Counted from the stretch's first letter, positions 11,669 to 21,455 are shown. The stretch is 64,000 bases of DNA from Pseudomonas putida NBRC 14164 (GCF_000412675.1 NC_021505.1:1730501-1794500); one strand, 5' to 3'. Notes: generated by a model from the letters alone, not told the origin. Numbers and translations are program-made.

Positions 11669-11731
11669 CGGATAACCATGCGGCTGGCCCTGCGCCAGGC
11701 CGCATCACATGACCCAATCGAGGTATACCCC

Positions 11732-12067
11732 ATGATGAAAGGTGGCATGGCCGGCCTGATGAAGCAGGCCCAGCAGATGCAGGAAAAAATGCAGAAAATG
11801 CAGGAAGAGCTGGCCAACGCCGAAGTCACCGGCCAGTCTGGTGGCGGCCTGGTGAGCGTGGTGATGACCGGTCGTCACGACGTCAAGCGCGTCAGCATCG
11901 ACCAAAGCCTGATGTCGACTGACGAGGACGACAAGGAAGTGCTGGAAGACCTGATTGCCGCCGCGCTGAACGATGCCGTGCGCAAGATCGAGCAGAGCAG
12001 CCAGGACAAGATGGGCGGCATGACCGCCGGCATGCAACTGCCACCGGGCTTCAAGATGCCGTTCTAA
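11732..12067 (+). CDS. ybaB: YbaB/EbfC nucleoid-associated protein
   Basis: The 111-residue protein starts [20 protein letters not shown] and ends in PPGFKMPF, typical of the YbaB/EbfC family. These small dimeric DNA-binding proteins are almost always encoded between dnaX and recR. A helical N-terminus is followed by a beta-sheet core ([19 protein letters not shown]). I prefer ATG 11732 over 11678 because GAGG lies upstream and the longer frame adds residues not seen in the family. Confidence 0.93.
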   Translation: MMKGGMAGLMKQAQQMQEKMQKMQEELANAEVTGQSGGGLVSVVMTGRHDVKRVSIDQSLMSTDEDDKEVLEDLIAAALNDAVRKIEQSSQDKMGGMTAGMQLPPGFKMPF

Positions 12068-12084
12068 GGGCATTGCGATACCGG

Positions 12085-12118
12085 AAACCGCCGCTGATAT
12101 CAGCGGCGGTTTTTTTTT
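12085..12118 (+). terminator. Rho-independent terminator after dnaX-ybaB
   Basis: A perfect 13-bp stem AAACCGCCGCTGA/TCAGCGGCGGTTT (12085-12097 with 12100-12112) is closed by a 2-nt centre and followed by a T-run through 12118. Confidence 0.92.
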
Positions 12119-12336
12119 GCCCAGATTTCAACCCAGGCGCGGTCTGCTTTCATGTGGGAGCAACGGTTTTGCTCAAACTTTGAAATTTTGCACGATAACT
12201 GTGGGAGCTTTCCAGTTTTGTGCAAGGCAGTTGCTCTCACATAACTGCAGGCCGCGTAGACTTGGCATGACGTGATTTGACGCCACTGCCCACGCTGGGT
12301 ATAAACCGCCTCTTATTGATTTGTCAGGCCATCCCC

Positions 12337-12939
12337 ATGAGCTTCAGCCCCCTCATCCGCCAACTGATCGACGGCCTGCGCATCCTGCCAGGTGTCGGCC
12401 AGAAAACCGCCCAGCGCATGGCCTTGCAACTGCTCGAGCGTGACCGCAGCGGCGGCCTGCGCCTGGCCCAGGCCCTAACCCAGGCCATGGAAGGGGTGGG
12501 TCATTGCCGGCAGTGCCGCACCCTGACCGAGCAAGAGCTGTGCCCGCAATGCGCCGACACGCGCCGTGACGATACCCAGCTGTGCGTGGTCGAGGGGCCG
12601 ACCGATGTGTATGCGGTGGAGCAGACGGGCTACCGTGGCCGCTACTTTGTGCTCAAGGGGCACCTGTCGCCGCTGGACGGCCTGGGGCCGGAGGCCATTG
12701 GCATTCCGCAGCTGATGGCGCGCATCGAGGAGCAGGGCACCTTTACCGAGGTGATCCTGGCGACCAACCCGACGGTGGAAGGGGAGGCGACGGCGCATTA
12801 CATCGCGCAGTTGCTCAGCGAGAAGGGGTTGATGGCGTCGCGGATTGCCCATGGCGTGCCGCTGGGCGGCGAGCTGGAGATGGTGGATGGCGGGACCTTG
12901 GCCCATGCCTTTGCAGGGCGCCGGCCAATTTCGCTCTGA
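12337..12939 (+). CDS. recR: Recombination mediator protein RecR
   Basis: RecR loads RecA with RecF and RecO at single-strand gaps. From ATG 12337 the protein is 200 residues: [20 protein letters not shown] with an HhH motif ([12 protein letters not shown]), a four-cysteine zinc site ([16 protein letters not shown]) and a Toprim domain ([13 protein letters not shown] onward, with [12 protein letters not shown]). The longer frame from 12277 adds 20 unrelated residues. A terminator hairpin lies just downstream. Confidence 0.96.
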   Translation: MSFSPLIRQLIDGLRILPGVGQKTAQRMALQLLERDRSGGLRLAQALTQAMEGVGHCRQCRTLTEQELCPQCADTRRDDTQLCVVEGPTDVYAVEQTGYRGRYFVLKGHLSPLDGLGPEAIGIPQLMARIEEQGTFTEVILATNPTVEGEATAHYIAQLLSEKGLMASRIAHGVPLGGELEMVDGGTLAHAFAGRRPISL

Positions 12940-12950
12940 TTCAAAAATGC

Positions 12951-12971
12951 TGGGGCTGCAAAGCAGCCCCA
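12951..12971. terminator. Bidirectional hairpin between recR and apt
   Basis: TGGGGCTGC (12951-12959), loop AAA and GCAGCCCCA (12963-12971) form a perfect 9-bp stem between convergent recR and apt. It is flanked by short A- and T-rich bases on each side. Confidence 0.8.
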
Positions 12972-12980
12972 AAAGCCAAC

Positions 12981-13529
12981 TCAGTATTCGCTGAGGGTAA
13001 ACTCGGTCAGGCAGAAGGTTGGCACGCCCGCGGCCTGTAGCCGGCGCGACCCGTCCAGCTCCGGCAGATCAATGATCGCTGCCGCTTCGAACACCTGCGC
13101 CCCGGTGCGGCGCACCAGGTTGGCCGCCGCCAGCAGCGTACCGCCCGTAGCAATCAGGTCATCGAAGATCAGCACCGAATCGCCTTCGCACAGGCTGTCG
13201 GCATGCACTTCCAGGAAGGCTTCGCCGTATTCGGTCTGGTAACCCTCGCTCAGCACGTCAGCCGGCAGCTTGCCCTGCTTGCGGAACAGGATCAGCGGCT
13301 TGTTCAGCTGGTGGGCGATGATCGAGCCAATCAAAAAGCCCCGCGCGTCCATGGCACCAATGTGGCTGAACTCAGCTTCGACGTAGCGCTCGATGAACTG
13401 GTCGGCCACATAGCGCAGCCCGCGCGGCGATTGGAACAGCGGGGTGATGTCGCGGAAGATCACGCCCGGTTTGGGGAAGTCCACTACCGGGCGGATCAGG
13501 GCTTTGAGGTCGAAGGCGTCGCTGTGCAT
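12981..13529 (-). CDS. apt: Adenine phosphoribosyltransferase
   Basis: Apt converts adenine and PRPP to AMP (purine salvage). From ATG 13529 it is 182 residues, [20 protein letters not shown]. The PRPP-binding loop is [17 protein letters not shown] and the family segment [20 protein letters not shown] is present. The 11 residues an upstream start would add are not family-like. Confidence 0.96.
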   Translation of the reverse strand: MHSDAFDLKALIRPVVDFPKPGVIFRDITPLFQSPRGLRYVADQFIERYVEAEFSHIGAMDARGFLIGSIIAHQLNKPLILFRKQGKLPADVLSEGYQTEYGEAFLEVHADSLCEGDSVLIFDDLIATGGTLLAAANLVRRTGAQVFEAAAIIDLPELDGSRRLQAAGVPTFCLTEFTLSEY

Positions 13530-13584
13530 TGGTGCGGGTATCCTGGGAAAACGAATGCCCAAGTATACCCGCTAAACGCAGGCC

Positions 13585-14319
13585 TCAGGCTTCGATTGCG
13601 CCACCGGCCAGCGCGCACAGCTGGATCGGGTCAAGGATGTGCACTTCCTTGCCTTCGGCGCGCAGCAGGCCGTTCTGCTGGAAGCGGGTGAACACCCGCG
13701 ACACGGTTTCCACTGCCAGGCCCAGGTAGTTGCCGATTTCGTTGCGCGACATGCTCAGGCGGAACTGGTTGGCCGAATAGCCGCGGGCGCGGAAGCGCGC
13801 CGACAGGTTGACCAGGAAGGTGGCAATGCGCTCGTCGGCAGTCTTCTTCGACAGCAGCAGCATCATTTGCTGGTCGTCGCGGATTTCCCGGCTCATCACC
13901 CGCATCAGCTGGCGACGTAGCTGCGGCAGTTGTACCGACAGCTCGTCAAGCCGCTCGAAGGGGATTTCGCACACCGACGTGGTTTCCTGGGCCTGGGCCG
14001 ACACCGGGTAAGCTTCAGTGTCCATGCCCGACAGGCCGACCAGCTCGCTGGGCAGGTGGAAGCCGGTGATCTGCTCTTCGCCGCTGTCGCTGAGGCTGAA
14101 GGTTTTCAGGGCACCGGAACGTACGGCGTAGACCGAGCCGAAATTGTCACCTTGGCGGAACAGGAACTCGCCTTTCTTCAGCGGCCGGCCACGCTTGACG
14201 ATTTCATCCAGTGCATCCATGTCTTCCAGGTTCAGCGAAAGAGGCAGGCACAGGGGGGCCAGGCTGCAATCCTTGCAATGGGCCTGGTTGTGTGGGCGCA
14301 GTTTGACTGGCTCGGACAT
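13585..14319 (-). CDS. anr: Oxygen-sensing CRP/FNR-family regulator Anr
   Basis: Anr activates low-oxygen genes such as hemN and cbb3 oxidases. The 244-residue protein has the [4Fe-4S] ligands C15, C18 and C24 ([11 protein letters not shown]) plus C117 (TTSVCEIPF). A cyclic-nucleotide-like beta-roll follows, and a C-terminal helix-turn-helix [20 protein letters not shown], whose recognition helix (E--S-R) reads TTGAT half-sites. ATG 14319 has AAGGAT upstream. It sits next to hemN and the cco assembly genes, its classical context and targets. Confidence 0.96.
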   Translation of the reverse strand: MSEPVKLRPHNQAHCKDCSLAPLCLPLSLNLEDMDALDEIVKRGRPLKKGEFLFRQGDNFGSVYAVRSGALKTFSLSDSGEEQITGFHLPSELVGLSGMDTEAYPVSAQAQETTSVCEIPFERLDELSVQLPQLRRQLMRVMSREIRDDQQMMLLLSKKTADERIATFLVNLSARFRARGYSANQFRLSMSRNEIGNYLGLAVETVSRVFTRFQQNGLLRAEGKEVHILDPIQLCALAGGAIEA

Positions 14320-14505
14320 TTGAATCGATCCTTGTGGGAAAGCACACATAAGTCGTAAGGGTAACCCACGACACAGGGTGTAGGCCAGCGTGCGCGTTGA
14401 TGGTGCGCCCTGGCGAAACCCCGGCAGACGTCCTGCCGGGAGTCCTTGTGTGCCCATATTGTGCCTGGCAAGGAAGCTTGTCCATGCGGTTGAACGACTC
14501 GGTTT

Positions 14506-15888
14506 TCAGATAACCCGCGAGAAGCGCTGGCGGTTGTGCATCGCCAAGTAGGCGTCGAACACCATGCACACCGAGCGCGCCAGCAGGCGGCCGGCCGGCA
14601 GGATGCGGATGCCCTTGGCATCCAGGCTGATCAGGCCGTCGCGCTGCAAGGTCAGCAGCTCCGGCCAGAGGTCGTTGAAGTAACCGCGAAAATCGATGGT
14701 GAAGGCCTGCTCGATCGGTTCGAAGTCCAGCTCGAAGTGGCAGATCAGCTGCTGGATCACCGCCCGCCGTAGGCGGTCGTCGTGGTTGCACAGCAGGCCG
14801 CGTTGGGTGGCCAGCTGGGCGTTGGACAGGCTCTCCTGGTAGGTATTGAGGTCGCTGCTGTTCTGGCAGTACAGGTCACCGATCTGGCTGATAGCCGACA
14901 CCCCAAGGCCAATCAGGTCGCAGTGCCCGTGCGTGGTGTAGCCCTGGAAGTTACGCTGCAGGGTGCCTTCTTCCTGGGCGACGGCCAGTTCGTCGTCGGG
15001 CAGGGCGAAGTGGTCCATGCCGATGTAGCGGTAGCCGGCGGCGGTCAACTGGTCGATGGTAGCGTGCAGCATCTCCAGCTTGGCGGCCGGGCTGGGCAGA
15101 TCGTTGTTGTCGATGCGCCGCTGGGGCATGAAGCGCTCGGGCAGGTGGGCGTAGTTGAACACCGACAGGCGGTCGGGCTGCAGGCGGATCACTTCTTCGA
15201 CGGTGCGCGCAAAGCCTTCCGGGGTTTGCTTGGGCAGGCCGTAGATCAGGTCCAGGTTGACCGAGCGGAACTGCAGAGTGCGCGCAGCTTCGATCAGTGT
15301 GCGGGTCTGTTCCAGGCTCTGCAGGCGGTTGACCGCACGCTGCACGGCCGGGTCGAGGTCCTGCACGCCCAGGCTGACGCGGTTGAAACCCAGCTCACGG
15401 AGCAGGCCCATGGTGGACCAGTCAGCCTCGCGGGGGTCGATCTCGATGCCGTAGTCGCCGGAGTCATCGTCCAGCAGGTGGAAATGCTGGCGCAGGGTGG
15501 CCATCAGCTGGCGCAGTTCCACATGGCTGAGGAAGGTCGGCGTGCCGCCGCCGAAATGCAGCTGTTCAACCCGTTGCTTGGGCCCCAGGTGGCAGGCGAT
15601 CAGCTGGATTTCCTGCTCCAGGCGCTGCAGGTAGGGCGCGGCGCGGGCACGGTCCTTGGTGATGACCTTGTTGCAGGCGCAGTAGTAGCAGATGTTGGCG
15701 CAAAACGGCACGTGCACGTACAACGACAGCGGGCGCACGGCACGACGGCTCTCGCGCAGGGCGTGGAGCAGGTCGAACGAGCCCACCTCGCTGTGCAGTT
15801 GCACGGCGGTCGGGTAGGAGGTGTAGCGTGGCCCGGCCAGATCGTAGCGGCGGATCAGGTCGGTATCCCAACGAAGGTCGTCGAGCAT
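14506..15888 (-). CDS. hemN: Oxygen-independent coproporphyrinogen III oxidase
   Basis: HemN is a radical-SAM enzyme that oxidatively decarboxylates coproporphyrinogen III in haem synthesis without O2. The 460-residue protein carries the CxxxCxxC cluster motif at C63, C67 and C70 (CANICYYCAC). The glycine-rich SAM segment GGGTPTFL and the HemN C-terminal domain are present. A perfect Anr box lies 64-77 bases upstream of the start, so it is expected to be induced by Anr at low oxygen, providing haem for the adjacent cbb3 oxidases. Confidence 0.96.
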   Translation of the reverse strand: MLDDLRWDTDLIRRYDLAGPRYTSYPTAVQLHSEVGSFDLLHALRESRRAVRPLSLYVHVPFCANICYYCACNKVITKDRARAAPYLQRLEQEIQLIACHLGPKQRVEQLHFGGGTPTFLSHVELRQLMATLRQHFHLLDDDSGDYGIEIDPREADWSTMGLLRELGFNRVSLGVQDLDPAVQRAVNRLQSLEQTRTLIEAARTLQFRSVNLDLIYGLPKQTPEGFARTVEEVIRLQPDRLSVFNYAHLPERFMPQRRIDNNDLPSPAAKLEMLHATIDQLTAAGYRYIGMDHFALPDDELAVAQEEGTLQRNFQGYTTHGHCDLIGLGVSAISQIGDLYCQNSSDLNTYQESLSNAQLATQRGLLCNHDDRLRRAVIQQLICHFELDFEPIEQAFTIDFRGYFNDLWPELLTLQRDGLISLDAKGIRILPAGRLLARSVCMVFDAYLAMHNRQRFSRVI

Positions 15889-15951
15889 GAGGGCGGTCCC
15901 CGGAAAGAGCAGCAGTGTTCCGGAGTCTATGGCTGTCTGTAGGGATGGGTG

Positions 15952-15965
15952 TTGATTTGCATCAA
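15952..15965. promoter_or_regulatory. Anr/FNR box upstream of hemN
   Basis: TTGATTTGCATCAA is a perfect TTGAT-N4-ATCAA palindrome, the Anr/FNR consensus, in the short gap between hemN and the divergently placed end of the SafE-type gene. Confidence 0.93.
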
Positions 15966-15993
15966 GGGCATTGGGGCCGCAGAGCGGCCCCCG

Positions 15994-16677
15994 TCAATGC
16001 CCCATCAACCAGTGCTGGTGTGGGCCCGGCATGGTCCAGATACCGAATAGCATCACCAGCACACCGCCCGCCACCCGCACACTCCGTCGCCGCAACAGGG
16101 CGTTTACCCGTTCGGCCGCCAGCCCGGTGGCCAGCAATACCGGCCAGGTTCCAAGCCCGAACGCGAGCATCAACGCCGCGCTGTACCCGGCGTTGCCTTG
16201 GCTGGCTGCCCAAAGCAGGGTGCTGTACACCAACCCGCAGGGCAGCCAGCCCCACAGGGCGCCCAGCAGCAATGCCCGGGGCAGGCTGGACACCGGCAGC
16301 AAGCGCGACGCCAGCGGCTGGATATGCCGCCACAGCCCGCGCCCCAAGGCTTCGATACGGGTCAGGCCGCTCCACCAGCCGGCCAGGTACAGCCCCATGG
16401 CGATCAACAGCAGTGCAGCCACCACCCGCAGCGCCAATGCTGCCGGGCTGCTGGCCACGGCCCAGCCGGCCAGGCCCAGCAACAGGCCGGCGCTGGCATA
16501 ACTGAGAATGCGCCCAAGGTTGTACGCCAGCAGCAGGCGCAAGCGCCGGCCGCGCTGCTCTGGCGGGATGGCCAGGGTCAGCGCGCCCATCAGGCCGCCG
16601 CACATGCCCAGGCAGTGGCCGCCGCCAAGCAGGCCAAGGACCAGTGCCGAGCCAAGCAGGGGAAGCAGGTCAGGCAC
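15994..16677 (-). CDS. SafE/TauE-like membrane protein of the cco assembly cluster
   Basis: The 227-residue protein has about six transmembrane helices and the Gly-rich family start LLPLLGSALVLGLLGGGHCL, then GMCGGLMGAL. The CMCGG-type cysteines suggest metal (copper) handling. Its place, directly after ccoS with an 8-base overlap, fits a role in cbb3 copper supply or maturation; family assignment is to the sulfite exporter/heavy-metal transport group. The substrate is not established. Confidence 0.85.
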   Translation of the reverse strand: MPDLLPLLGSALVLGLLGGGHCLGMCGGLMGALTLAIPPEQRGRRLRLLLAYNLGRILSYASAGLLLGLAGWAVASSPAALALRVVAALLLIAMGLYLAGWWSGLTRIEALGRGLWRHIQPLASRLLPVSSLPRALLLGALWGWLPCGLVYSTLLWAASQGNAGYSAALMLAFGLGTWPVLLATGLAAERVNALLRRRSVRVAGGVLVMLFGIWTMPGPHQHWLMGH

Positions 16678-16885
16678 GGGGTGGTGGTTCCTTGTCGGCG
16701 TCGGCCGGGGTGTCGTCAGGCTTCACCGCAGCCTGGTGGCGCGGGTCCTGGTCGTCGAACAGAATGCTGTGGGCCGGGCCTTCGAGGTCGTCGTACTGTC
16801 CGCTGTCCACCGCCCAGAAGAAGATGTACACGGCCACGCCGACCAGCAGCAGGGCTGCGGGGATCATGACATAGAGGGCGGGCAT
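16670..16885 (-). CDS. ccoS: cbb3 oxidase maturation protein CcoS
   Basis: The 71-residue protein from ATG 16885 reads MPALYVMIPAALLLVGVAVY, one transmembrane span, then a FFWAVDSGQYDDLEGPAHSIL segment diagnostic of CcoS. It is needed for haem and copper insertion into cbb3 oxidase. It overlaps the end of ccoI and the start of the SafE-like gene, an operon-type arrangement. The upstream in-frame residues from 17011 are antisense-like extension and are rejected. Confidence 0.93.
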   Translation of the reverse strand: MPALYVMIPAALLLVGVAVYIFFWAVDSGQYDDLEGPAHSILFDDQDPRHQAAVKPDDTPADADKEPPPRA

Positions 16886-19341
16886 GGCGACTTCCTCCCG
16901 GGCAAGGGTGCTTCGGTTTTCGGCAAGCCCGATACCAGCGGCATGCGGGTCAGGCGCAGGGCATTGAGCACCACGATCAGCGAGCTGACCGACATGCCGA
17001 TGGCGGCCCACACCGGGGTGATCCAGCCGAGCGCGGCAAACGGCAACATCAGGCCATTATACAGGGTGGCCCACAGCAGGTTCTCGAGGATGTTGCGGCG
17101 GGTGCGGCGGGCCAGGTCGAAGGCCTGCACCAGGGCTTGCAAGCGGTTGGACAGCAGCACGGCGTCGGCGCTGGTCTTGGCAAGGTCGGTGGCGCTGCCC
17201 ATGGCGATGCTGATGTCGGCGGCGGCCAGCACTGGCACGTCGTTGACCCCGTCGCCGAGCATCAGCACCTTGCGCCCGGCCGCCTGCAGCGCCTTCAGCC
17301 GGTCCAGCTTGTCGTCCGGGCGCAGGCCACCAATGGCCTGGTCGATACCCAGTTGCGCGGCCACTTCGGCGACCATCGGCGAACTGTCGCCCGACAGCAG
17401 CAGCGTGCGCCAGCCTCGCGCCTTGCAGGCGGCGAGCAGGGCCGGGGCTTCCTCGCGCAGGCGGTCGTCCAGGCCAAACCAGGCCAGCGGCCCCTGGCGG
17501 TCACCCAGTAGCAGCCACTGGCCGCGGGGCTCTGGCACGCCGGGGATTTCCGCACCGCTCAGGGCGCAGACGAAGGTGGCCTGGCCGATACGCAGGCGTT
17601 GGCCGTCGACCAGTCCTTCCAGGCCCAGGCCTGGCACGGTCTGTACATCGTCGGCGGGTATCGCGTTACGGCCGAATGCGCGGGCGATGGGGTGTTCGGA
17701 GCGGTTTTCCAGGGCGGCGGCCAGGGCCAGGCAGCGGTCAGCGGGTACGCTGCCGAGCGGGCGGATGCTGCGCAAAGTCAGGCGGCCTTCGGTCAATGTG
17801 CCGGTTTTGTCGAAGATTACGGTGTCGATCTGGTTGAGGCCTTCGAGGACATGGCCGCGGGTTATCAGCAGGCCCAGCTTGTGCAGGGTGCCGGTGGCGG
17901 CAGTCAGTGCCGTAGGCGTGGCCAGGGACAGCGCGCAGGGGCAGGTGGCTACCAGCATGGCCAGCACGATCCAGAACGCCCGTGCAGGGTCCAGGTACCA
18001 CCACCACAGGCCGATGGCCACGGCAGCCACCAGCGAGAACAGCAGAAACCACTGCGAGGCCCGGTCGGCGATTTCGGCCAGGCGCGGTTTTTCGGTCTGG
18101 GCGCGTTCCAGCAGGCGGACGATGGCCGAGAGCCGCGAATCGTGGCCGAGGGCTTCGACTTCCACGTTCAGGGTGCTTTCGACATTCAGCGTACCGCCGG
18201 TGACCCGCTCGCCCACGCGGCGCGGTTGCGGCAGGTATTCGCCGGTCAGCAGCGACTCGTCGATGCTGGAGCGGCCTTCGACGATGCGCCCGTCGGCGGG
18301 GATAACCGCGCCGGGCAGCACCTGCACCGTGTCACCGCAGTGCAGCTCGCTGAGCAGAATGCGCTCGCTGCGGCCAAGGGCGTCCAGGCGCAGGCACGAG
18401 GCCGGCAGCAGGTTGACCAGCTGCGCGGTGGCCGCAGCCGTGCGTTCGCGGGCACGGCGCTCCAGGTAGCGGCCGGTGAGCAGGAACAGGGCGAACATGC
18501 CCACGGTGTCGAAATACAGCTCACCGCTGCCGGTGATCGCGGTCCAGATGCCGGCGCCGAAAGCCAGGGCGATGGCCAGCGACACCGAAACGTCCATGGT
18601 CAGGTGGCGTGTGCGCAGGTCGCGTGCTGCGCCTTTGAAGAACGGCGCGCAGCTGTAGAAGACGATGGGGATGGTCAGGAACAGGGCCACCCAGCGCAGG
18701 ATGGTGTGCAGTTCGGGTGACAGGTCGATGTTGAATTCCGGCCAGGTGGCCATGGTCGCCATCATCGCCTGGAACCACAGCAGCCCGGCCACGCCCAGGC
18801 GGCGCAAAGCGCTACGGTTCTCTTGGGCCAGTTGCTCGGCGGCCTTGTCGGGCTGGTAGGGGTGGGCGGCGTAACCGATCTGGCGCAACTCGGCGAGCAG
18901 GTGTGACAGCGGCAGTTGCTTGTCGTCCCAGCTCAGCAGCAGGCGGTGGTTGGACAGGTTAAGGCGCGCCTCGGCGACGCCGGGCAGGTTGCGCAGGTGC
19001 TTCTCGATCAGCCAGCCGCAGGCGGCGCAGCTGATGCCTTCGACCAGCAGGGTAGTTTCGGCCAGCTCGCCCTGGTGGCGGACGAAGGTTTGCTGCACGT
19101 CGCTGCGGTCGTACAGGGCCAGTTCGTCTTGCAACTGCCTGGGCAGGGCCTCGGGGTTGGCGCTGTTGTCACTGCGGTGCTGGTAGTAGTGCTCCAGGCC
19201 ACCGGCGACGATCGACTCGGCCACCGCCTGGCAGCCGGGGCAGCAGAACTGCCGGGGCTCGCCGAGGACCACGGCGTTAAAGCGGCTGCCGGCGGGGACG
19301 GGCAGGGCGCAGTGGTAGCAGGGGGTGGGCTGGGTCATCAC
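16864..19341 (-). CDS. ccoI: Copper-translocating P1B-type ATPase CcoI (FixI)
   Basis: CcoI exports copper for cbb3 oxidase assembly. The 825-residue protein has an N-terminal cysteine-rich zinc-like region (C8, C11, C33, C34, C37). A metal-binding domain follows with C105 and C108 (GISCAACGW), then transmembrane helices with the CPC ion motif (ATCPCALSL), the phosphorylation motif DKTGTLT and the hinge GDGVNDVPVL. The start is MMTQPTPCYHCALPVPAG; either of two adjacent ATGs could be used. Part of the ccoGHIS cluster. Confidence 0.95.
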   Translation of the reverse strand: MMTQPTPCYHCALPVPAGSRFNAVVLGEPRQFCCPGCQAVAESIVAGGLEHYYQHRSDNSANPEALPRQLQDELALYDRSDVQQTFVRHQGELAETTLLVEGISCAACGWLIEKHLRNLPGVAEARLNLSNHRLLLSWDDKQLPLSHLLAELRQIGYAAHPYQPDKAAEQLAQENRSALRRLGVAGLLWFQAMMATMATWPEFNIDLSPELHTILRWVALFLTIPIVFYSCAPFFKGAARDLRTRHLTMDVSVSLAIALAFGAGIWTAITGSGELYFDTVGMFALFLLTGRYLERRARERTAAATAQLVNLLPASCLRLDALGRSERILLSELHCGDTVQVLPGAVIPADGRIVEGRSSIDESLLTGEYLPQPRRVGERVTGGTLNVESTLNVEVEALGHDSRLSAIVRLLERAQTEKPRLAEIADRASQWFLLFSLVAAVAIGLWWWYLDPARAFWIVLAMLVATCPCALSLATPTALTAATGTLHKLGLLITRGHVLEGLNQIDTVIFDKTGTLTEGRLTLRSIRPLGSVPADRCLALAAALENRSEHPIARAFGRNAIPADDVQTVPGLGLEGLVDGQRLRIGQATFVCALSGAEIPGVPEPRGQWLLLGDRQGPLAWFGLDDRLREEAPALLAACKARGWRTLLLSGDSSPMVAEVAAQLGIDQAIGGLRPDDKLDRLKALQAAGRKVLMLGDGVNDVPVLAAADISIAMGSATDLAKTSADAVLLSNRLQALVQAFDLARRTRRNILENLLWATLYNGLMLPFAALGWITPVWAAIGMSVSSLIVVLNALRLTRMPLVSGLPKTEAPLPGRKSPCPPSMS

Positions 19342-19380
19342 ATCATTGCCTTACACAAATCGGCCGGTCGGGCACGCACC

Positions 19381-19500
19381 CCTGTAGGAGCGGCCTTGTG
19401 CCGCGAAGGGTCGCGAAGCGGCCCCAGGATTTCAGCTTCGCAGCATAGGTTGCCGGGGCTGCTGTGCAGCCCTTTCGCGACACGAGGCCGCTCCTACAGG
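19381..19500. repeat. Inverted REP pair between ccoH and ccoI
   Basis: CCTGTAGGAGCGGCCTTGTG begins the left arm at 19381 and the complement ends at 19500. The pair is almost exactly symmetrical and its right arm touches the last codons of ccoH. It could attenuate or stabilise the ccoH-ccoI message. Confidence 0.75.
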
Positions 19501-20021
19501 TGCTCAGCGCCTTGGATAGCTTCGTCACCCAGCTGCAAGGTCACACCATGCTCCACTTTTTCCTCTTCGAACAAGCGCCACACGTGGCCACCTTCACTGC
19601 CCAGCAGCTCGACAAAGCGGCGCCCGTCGACCTTGTCCTCCAGCTGCCCCACATAGCGCCCCGCGTCGACCCTGGTGAGCAGTACCTTGCGGTCCTTCTC
19701 CGCCTGGGTGGGCGAAATCAGGTTCAGCTCCAGGTTTTGCGGGCCACTGCTGCCGGTCAGGCGCAGGTCCACTTCGCCGGTCAACTCGTCCAGGTGCACG
19801 GTGGCCTTCAGGCTCAGTTGCTGCGCCAGCAGTTCGCGGTCCAGCGAACGGTTGATGCCTTTGCCGGCCTCGTAGTAGTTGTCGTTCACCAGGTTGTCCG
19901 GGTTGCGCACGGCAATGCTGACCATGGTCAGGCTCAGGCACACCGAGGTGGTGAGGATGCCGATGATGATCCAGGGCCAGAGGTGCTTGTACCAAGGGCT
20001 GGCGGCGGTAGCGGCAGGCAT
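19494..20021 (-). CDS. ccoH: cbb3 oxidase assembly protein CcoH (FixH)
   Basis: The 175-residue protein starts MPAATAASPWYKHLWPWIII with one N-terminal membrane span. Then comes the FixH signature VRNPDNLVNDNYYEAGKGIN and a C-terminal periplasmic beta-rich region. CcoH is needed for stable assembly of the cbb3 complex. It lies 15 bases after ccoG, typical of a ccoGHIS operon. Confidence 0.93.
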   Translation of the reverse strand: MPAATAASPWYKHLWPWIIIGILTTSVCLSLTMVSIAVRNPDNLVNDNYYEAGKGINRSLDRELLAQQLSLKATVHLDELTGEVDLRLTGSSGPQNLELNLISPTQAEKDRKVLLTRVDAGRYVGQLEDKVDGRRFVELLGSEGGHVWRLFEEEKVEHGVTLQLGDEAIQGAEHL

Positions 20022-20036
20022 TGTGCGTTATCTCTC

Positions 20037-21455
20037 TCAGCGGATCTGTGGGCCGATGAAGCGGCTCTTGGCTTCAACCTGGGCGTCGCTGTCGTCGGCG
20101 CTTTTGAGGGTGAAGGTGATTTCGTTGGTGGTCGATGGCAGTTTCTCGGGCGCGACCGACAGCTGCACCGGCAGGCTGACGATATCACCGGCAGCCACGC
20201 GGATCTCGCGCTGGCCTTCAAGCTTGAGGTCCGGCAGGCCGGCAGCGTCCAGTACGTAGACGTGGTCGCGCTGGTCCTTGTTCATCACTTTCAGGCTGTA
20301 CACGTTTTCGATCCGGCCCTGGGCGTTCTCGCGGTACAGCACGCGGTCCTTGCTGACGTCGAAGCCAACCAGCGAGCGGGTGGCGAAGGCAGTCGCAAGG
20401 CCAATGATCATCACCAGCAGCACTGCGGCATAGCCGATCAGGCGTGGGCGCAGCATGTGGGTTTTTTGCCCGGACAGGTTGTGTTCGGTGGTGTAGCTGA
20501 TCAGCCCCTTGGGGTAGTTCATCTTGTCCATGATGCTGTCGCAGGCATCGATGCAAGCGGCGCAACCGATGCACTCGATCTGCAGGCCGTCACGGATGTC
20601 GATGCCGGTGGGGCAGACTTGAACGCACATTGTGCAGTCGATGCAGTCGCCCAGGCCTTGGGCCTTGTAGTCGGTGTCTTTTTTACGTGGCCCGCGGGTT
20701 TCGCCACGACGCGGGTCGTAGGACACGATCAGCGTGTCCTTGTCGAACATCACGCTCTGGAAGCGTGCATAGGGGCACATGTACACGCACACCTGCTCGC
20801 GCAGCCAGCCGGCGTTGCCGTAGGTGGCGAGGGTGAAGAAGCCGACCCAGAAGTAGGCCCAGCCATCGGCCTGACCGGTGAAGAATTCGATGACCAGCTC
20901 GCGGATGGGCGAGAAATAGCCGACAAAGGTCATGCCGGTGACAAAGCCGATCAGCAGCCACAGGCTGTGCTTGGCAAACTTGCGCAGGAACTTGTTGCTG
21001 CTCATGGGGGCTTTGTCGAGCTTCATGCGCTGGTTGCGGTCGCCTTCCGTGACCTTTTCGCACCACATGAAAATCCACGTCCACACGCTTTGCGGGCAGG
21101 TGTAGCCGCACCATACGCGGCCTGCGTACACGGTGACGAAGAACAGGCCGAAGGCGGCGACGATCAGGATGCCCGACAGCAGGATGAAGTCCTGCGGCCA
21201 GATGGTGGCGCCGAAGATGTAGAACTTGCGCTCGGGCAGGTTCCACCATACGGCCTGGTGGCCGCCCCAGTTCAGCCACACGGTGCCGAAGTACAGCAAA
21301 AACAGCACCGCACCGCCGACCATGCGCAGGCGACGGAACAGGCCGGTGAAGGCGCGGGTGTAGATTTTTTCCCGGGAGGCGTAGAGGTCGACGGAATCCT
21401 TCCCTTTGCTGGCAGGCGGGGTCACATCATGTACCGGAATTTGCTTGCTCATCAT
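20037..21455 (-). CDS. ccoG: cbb3 oxidase accessory ferredoxin-like protein CcoG (RdxA/FixG)
   Basis: The 472-residue membrane protein has several transmembrane helices and a typical 4Fe-4S twin motif CIDCTMCVQVCPTGID with CIGCAACIDACDSIM. CcoG acts in copper reduction and delivery to cbb3 oxidase. The start is MMSKQIPVHDVTPPASKGK; two adjacent ATGs (21455 and 21452) are possible. The extra upstream frame to 21539 is not family-like. A 314-base gap with a REP pair separates it from the ccoP gene in front. Confidence 0.94.
   Translation of the reverse strand: MMSKQIPVHDVTPPASKGKDSVDLYASREKIYTRAFTGLFRRLRMVGGAVLFLLYFGTVWLNWGGHQAVWWNLPERKFYIFGATIWPQDFILLSGILIVAAFGLFFVTVYAGRVWCGYTCPQSVWTWIFMWCEKVTEGDRNQRMKLDKAPMSSNKFLRKFAKHSLWLLIGFVTGMTFVGYFSPIRELVIEFFTGQADGWAYFWVGFFTLATYGNAGWLREQVCVYMCPYARFQSVMFDKDTLIVSYDPRRGETRGPRKKDTDYKAQGLGDCIDCTMCVQVCPTGIDIRDGLQIECIGCAACIDACDSIMDKMNYPKGLISYTTEHNLSGQKTHMLRPRLIGYAAVLLVMIIGLATAFATRSLVGFDVSKDRVLYRENAQGRIENVYSLKVMNKDQRDHVYVLDAAGLPDLKLEGQREIRVAAGDIVSLPVQLSVAPEKLPSTTNEITFTLKSADDSDAQVEAKSRFIGPQIR

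Noticed and set aside
16508..18469. A 653-codon plus-strand frame antisense to ccoI and ccoS
   Set aside because: The minus strand carries recognisable CcoI motifs (CPC, DKTGTLT); the plus frame is Arg/Ser-rich shadow.
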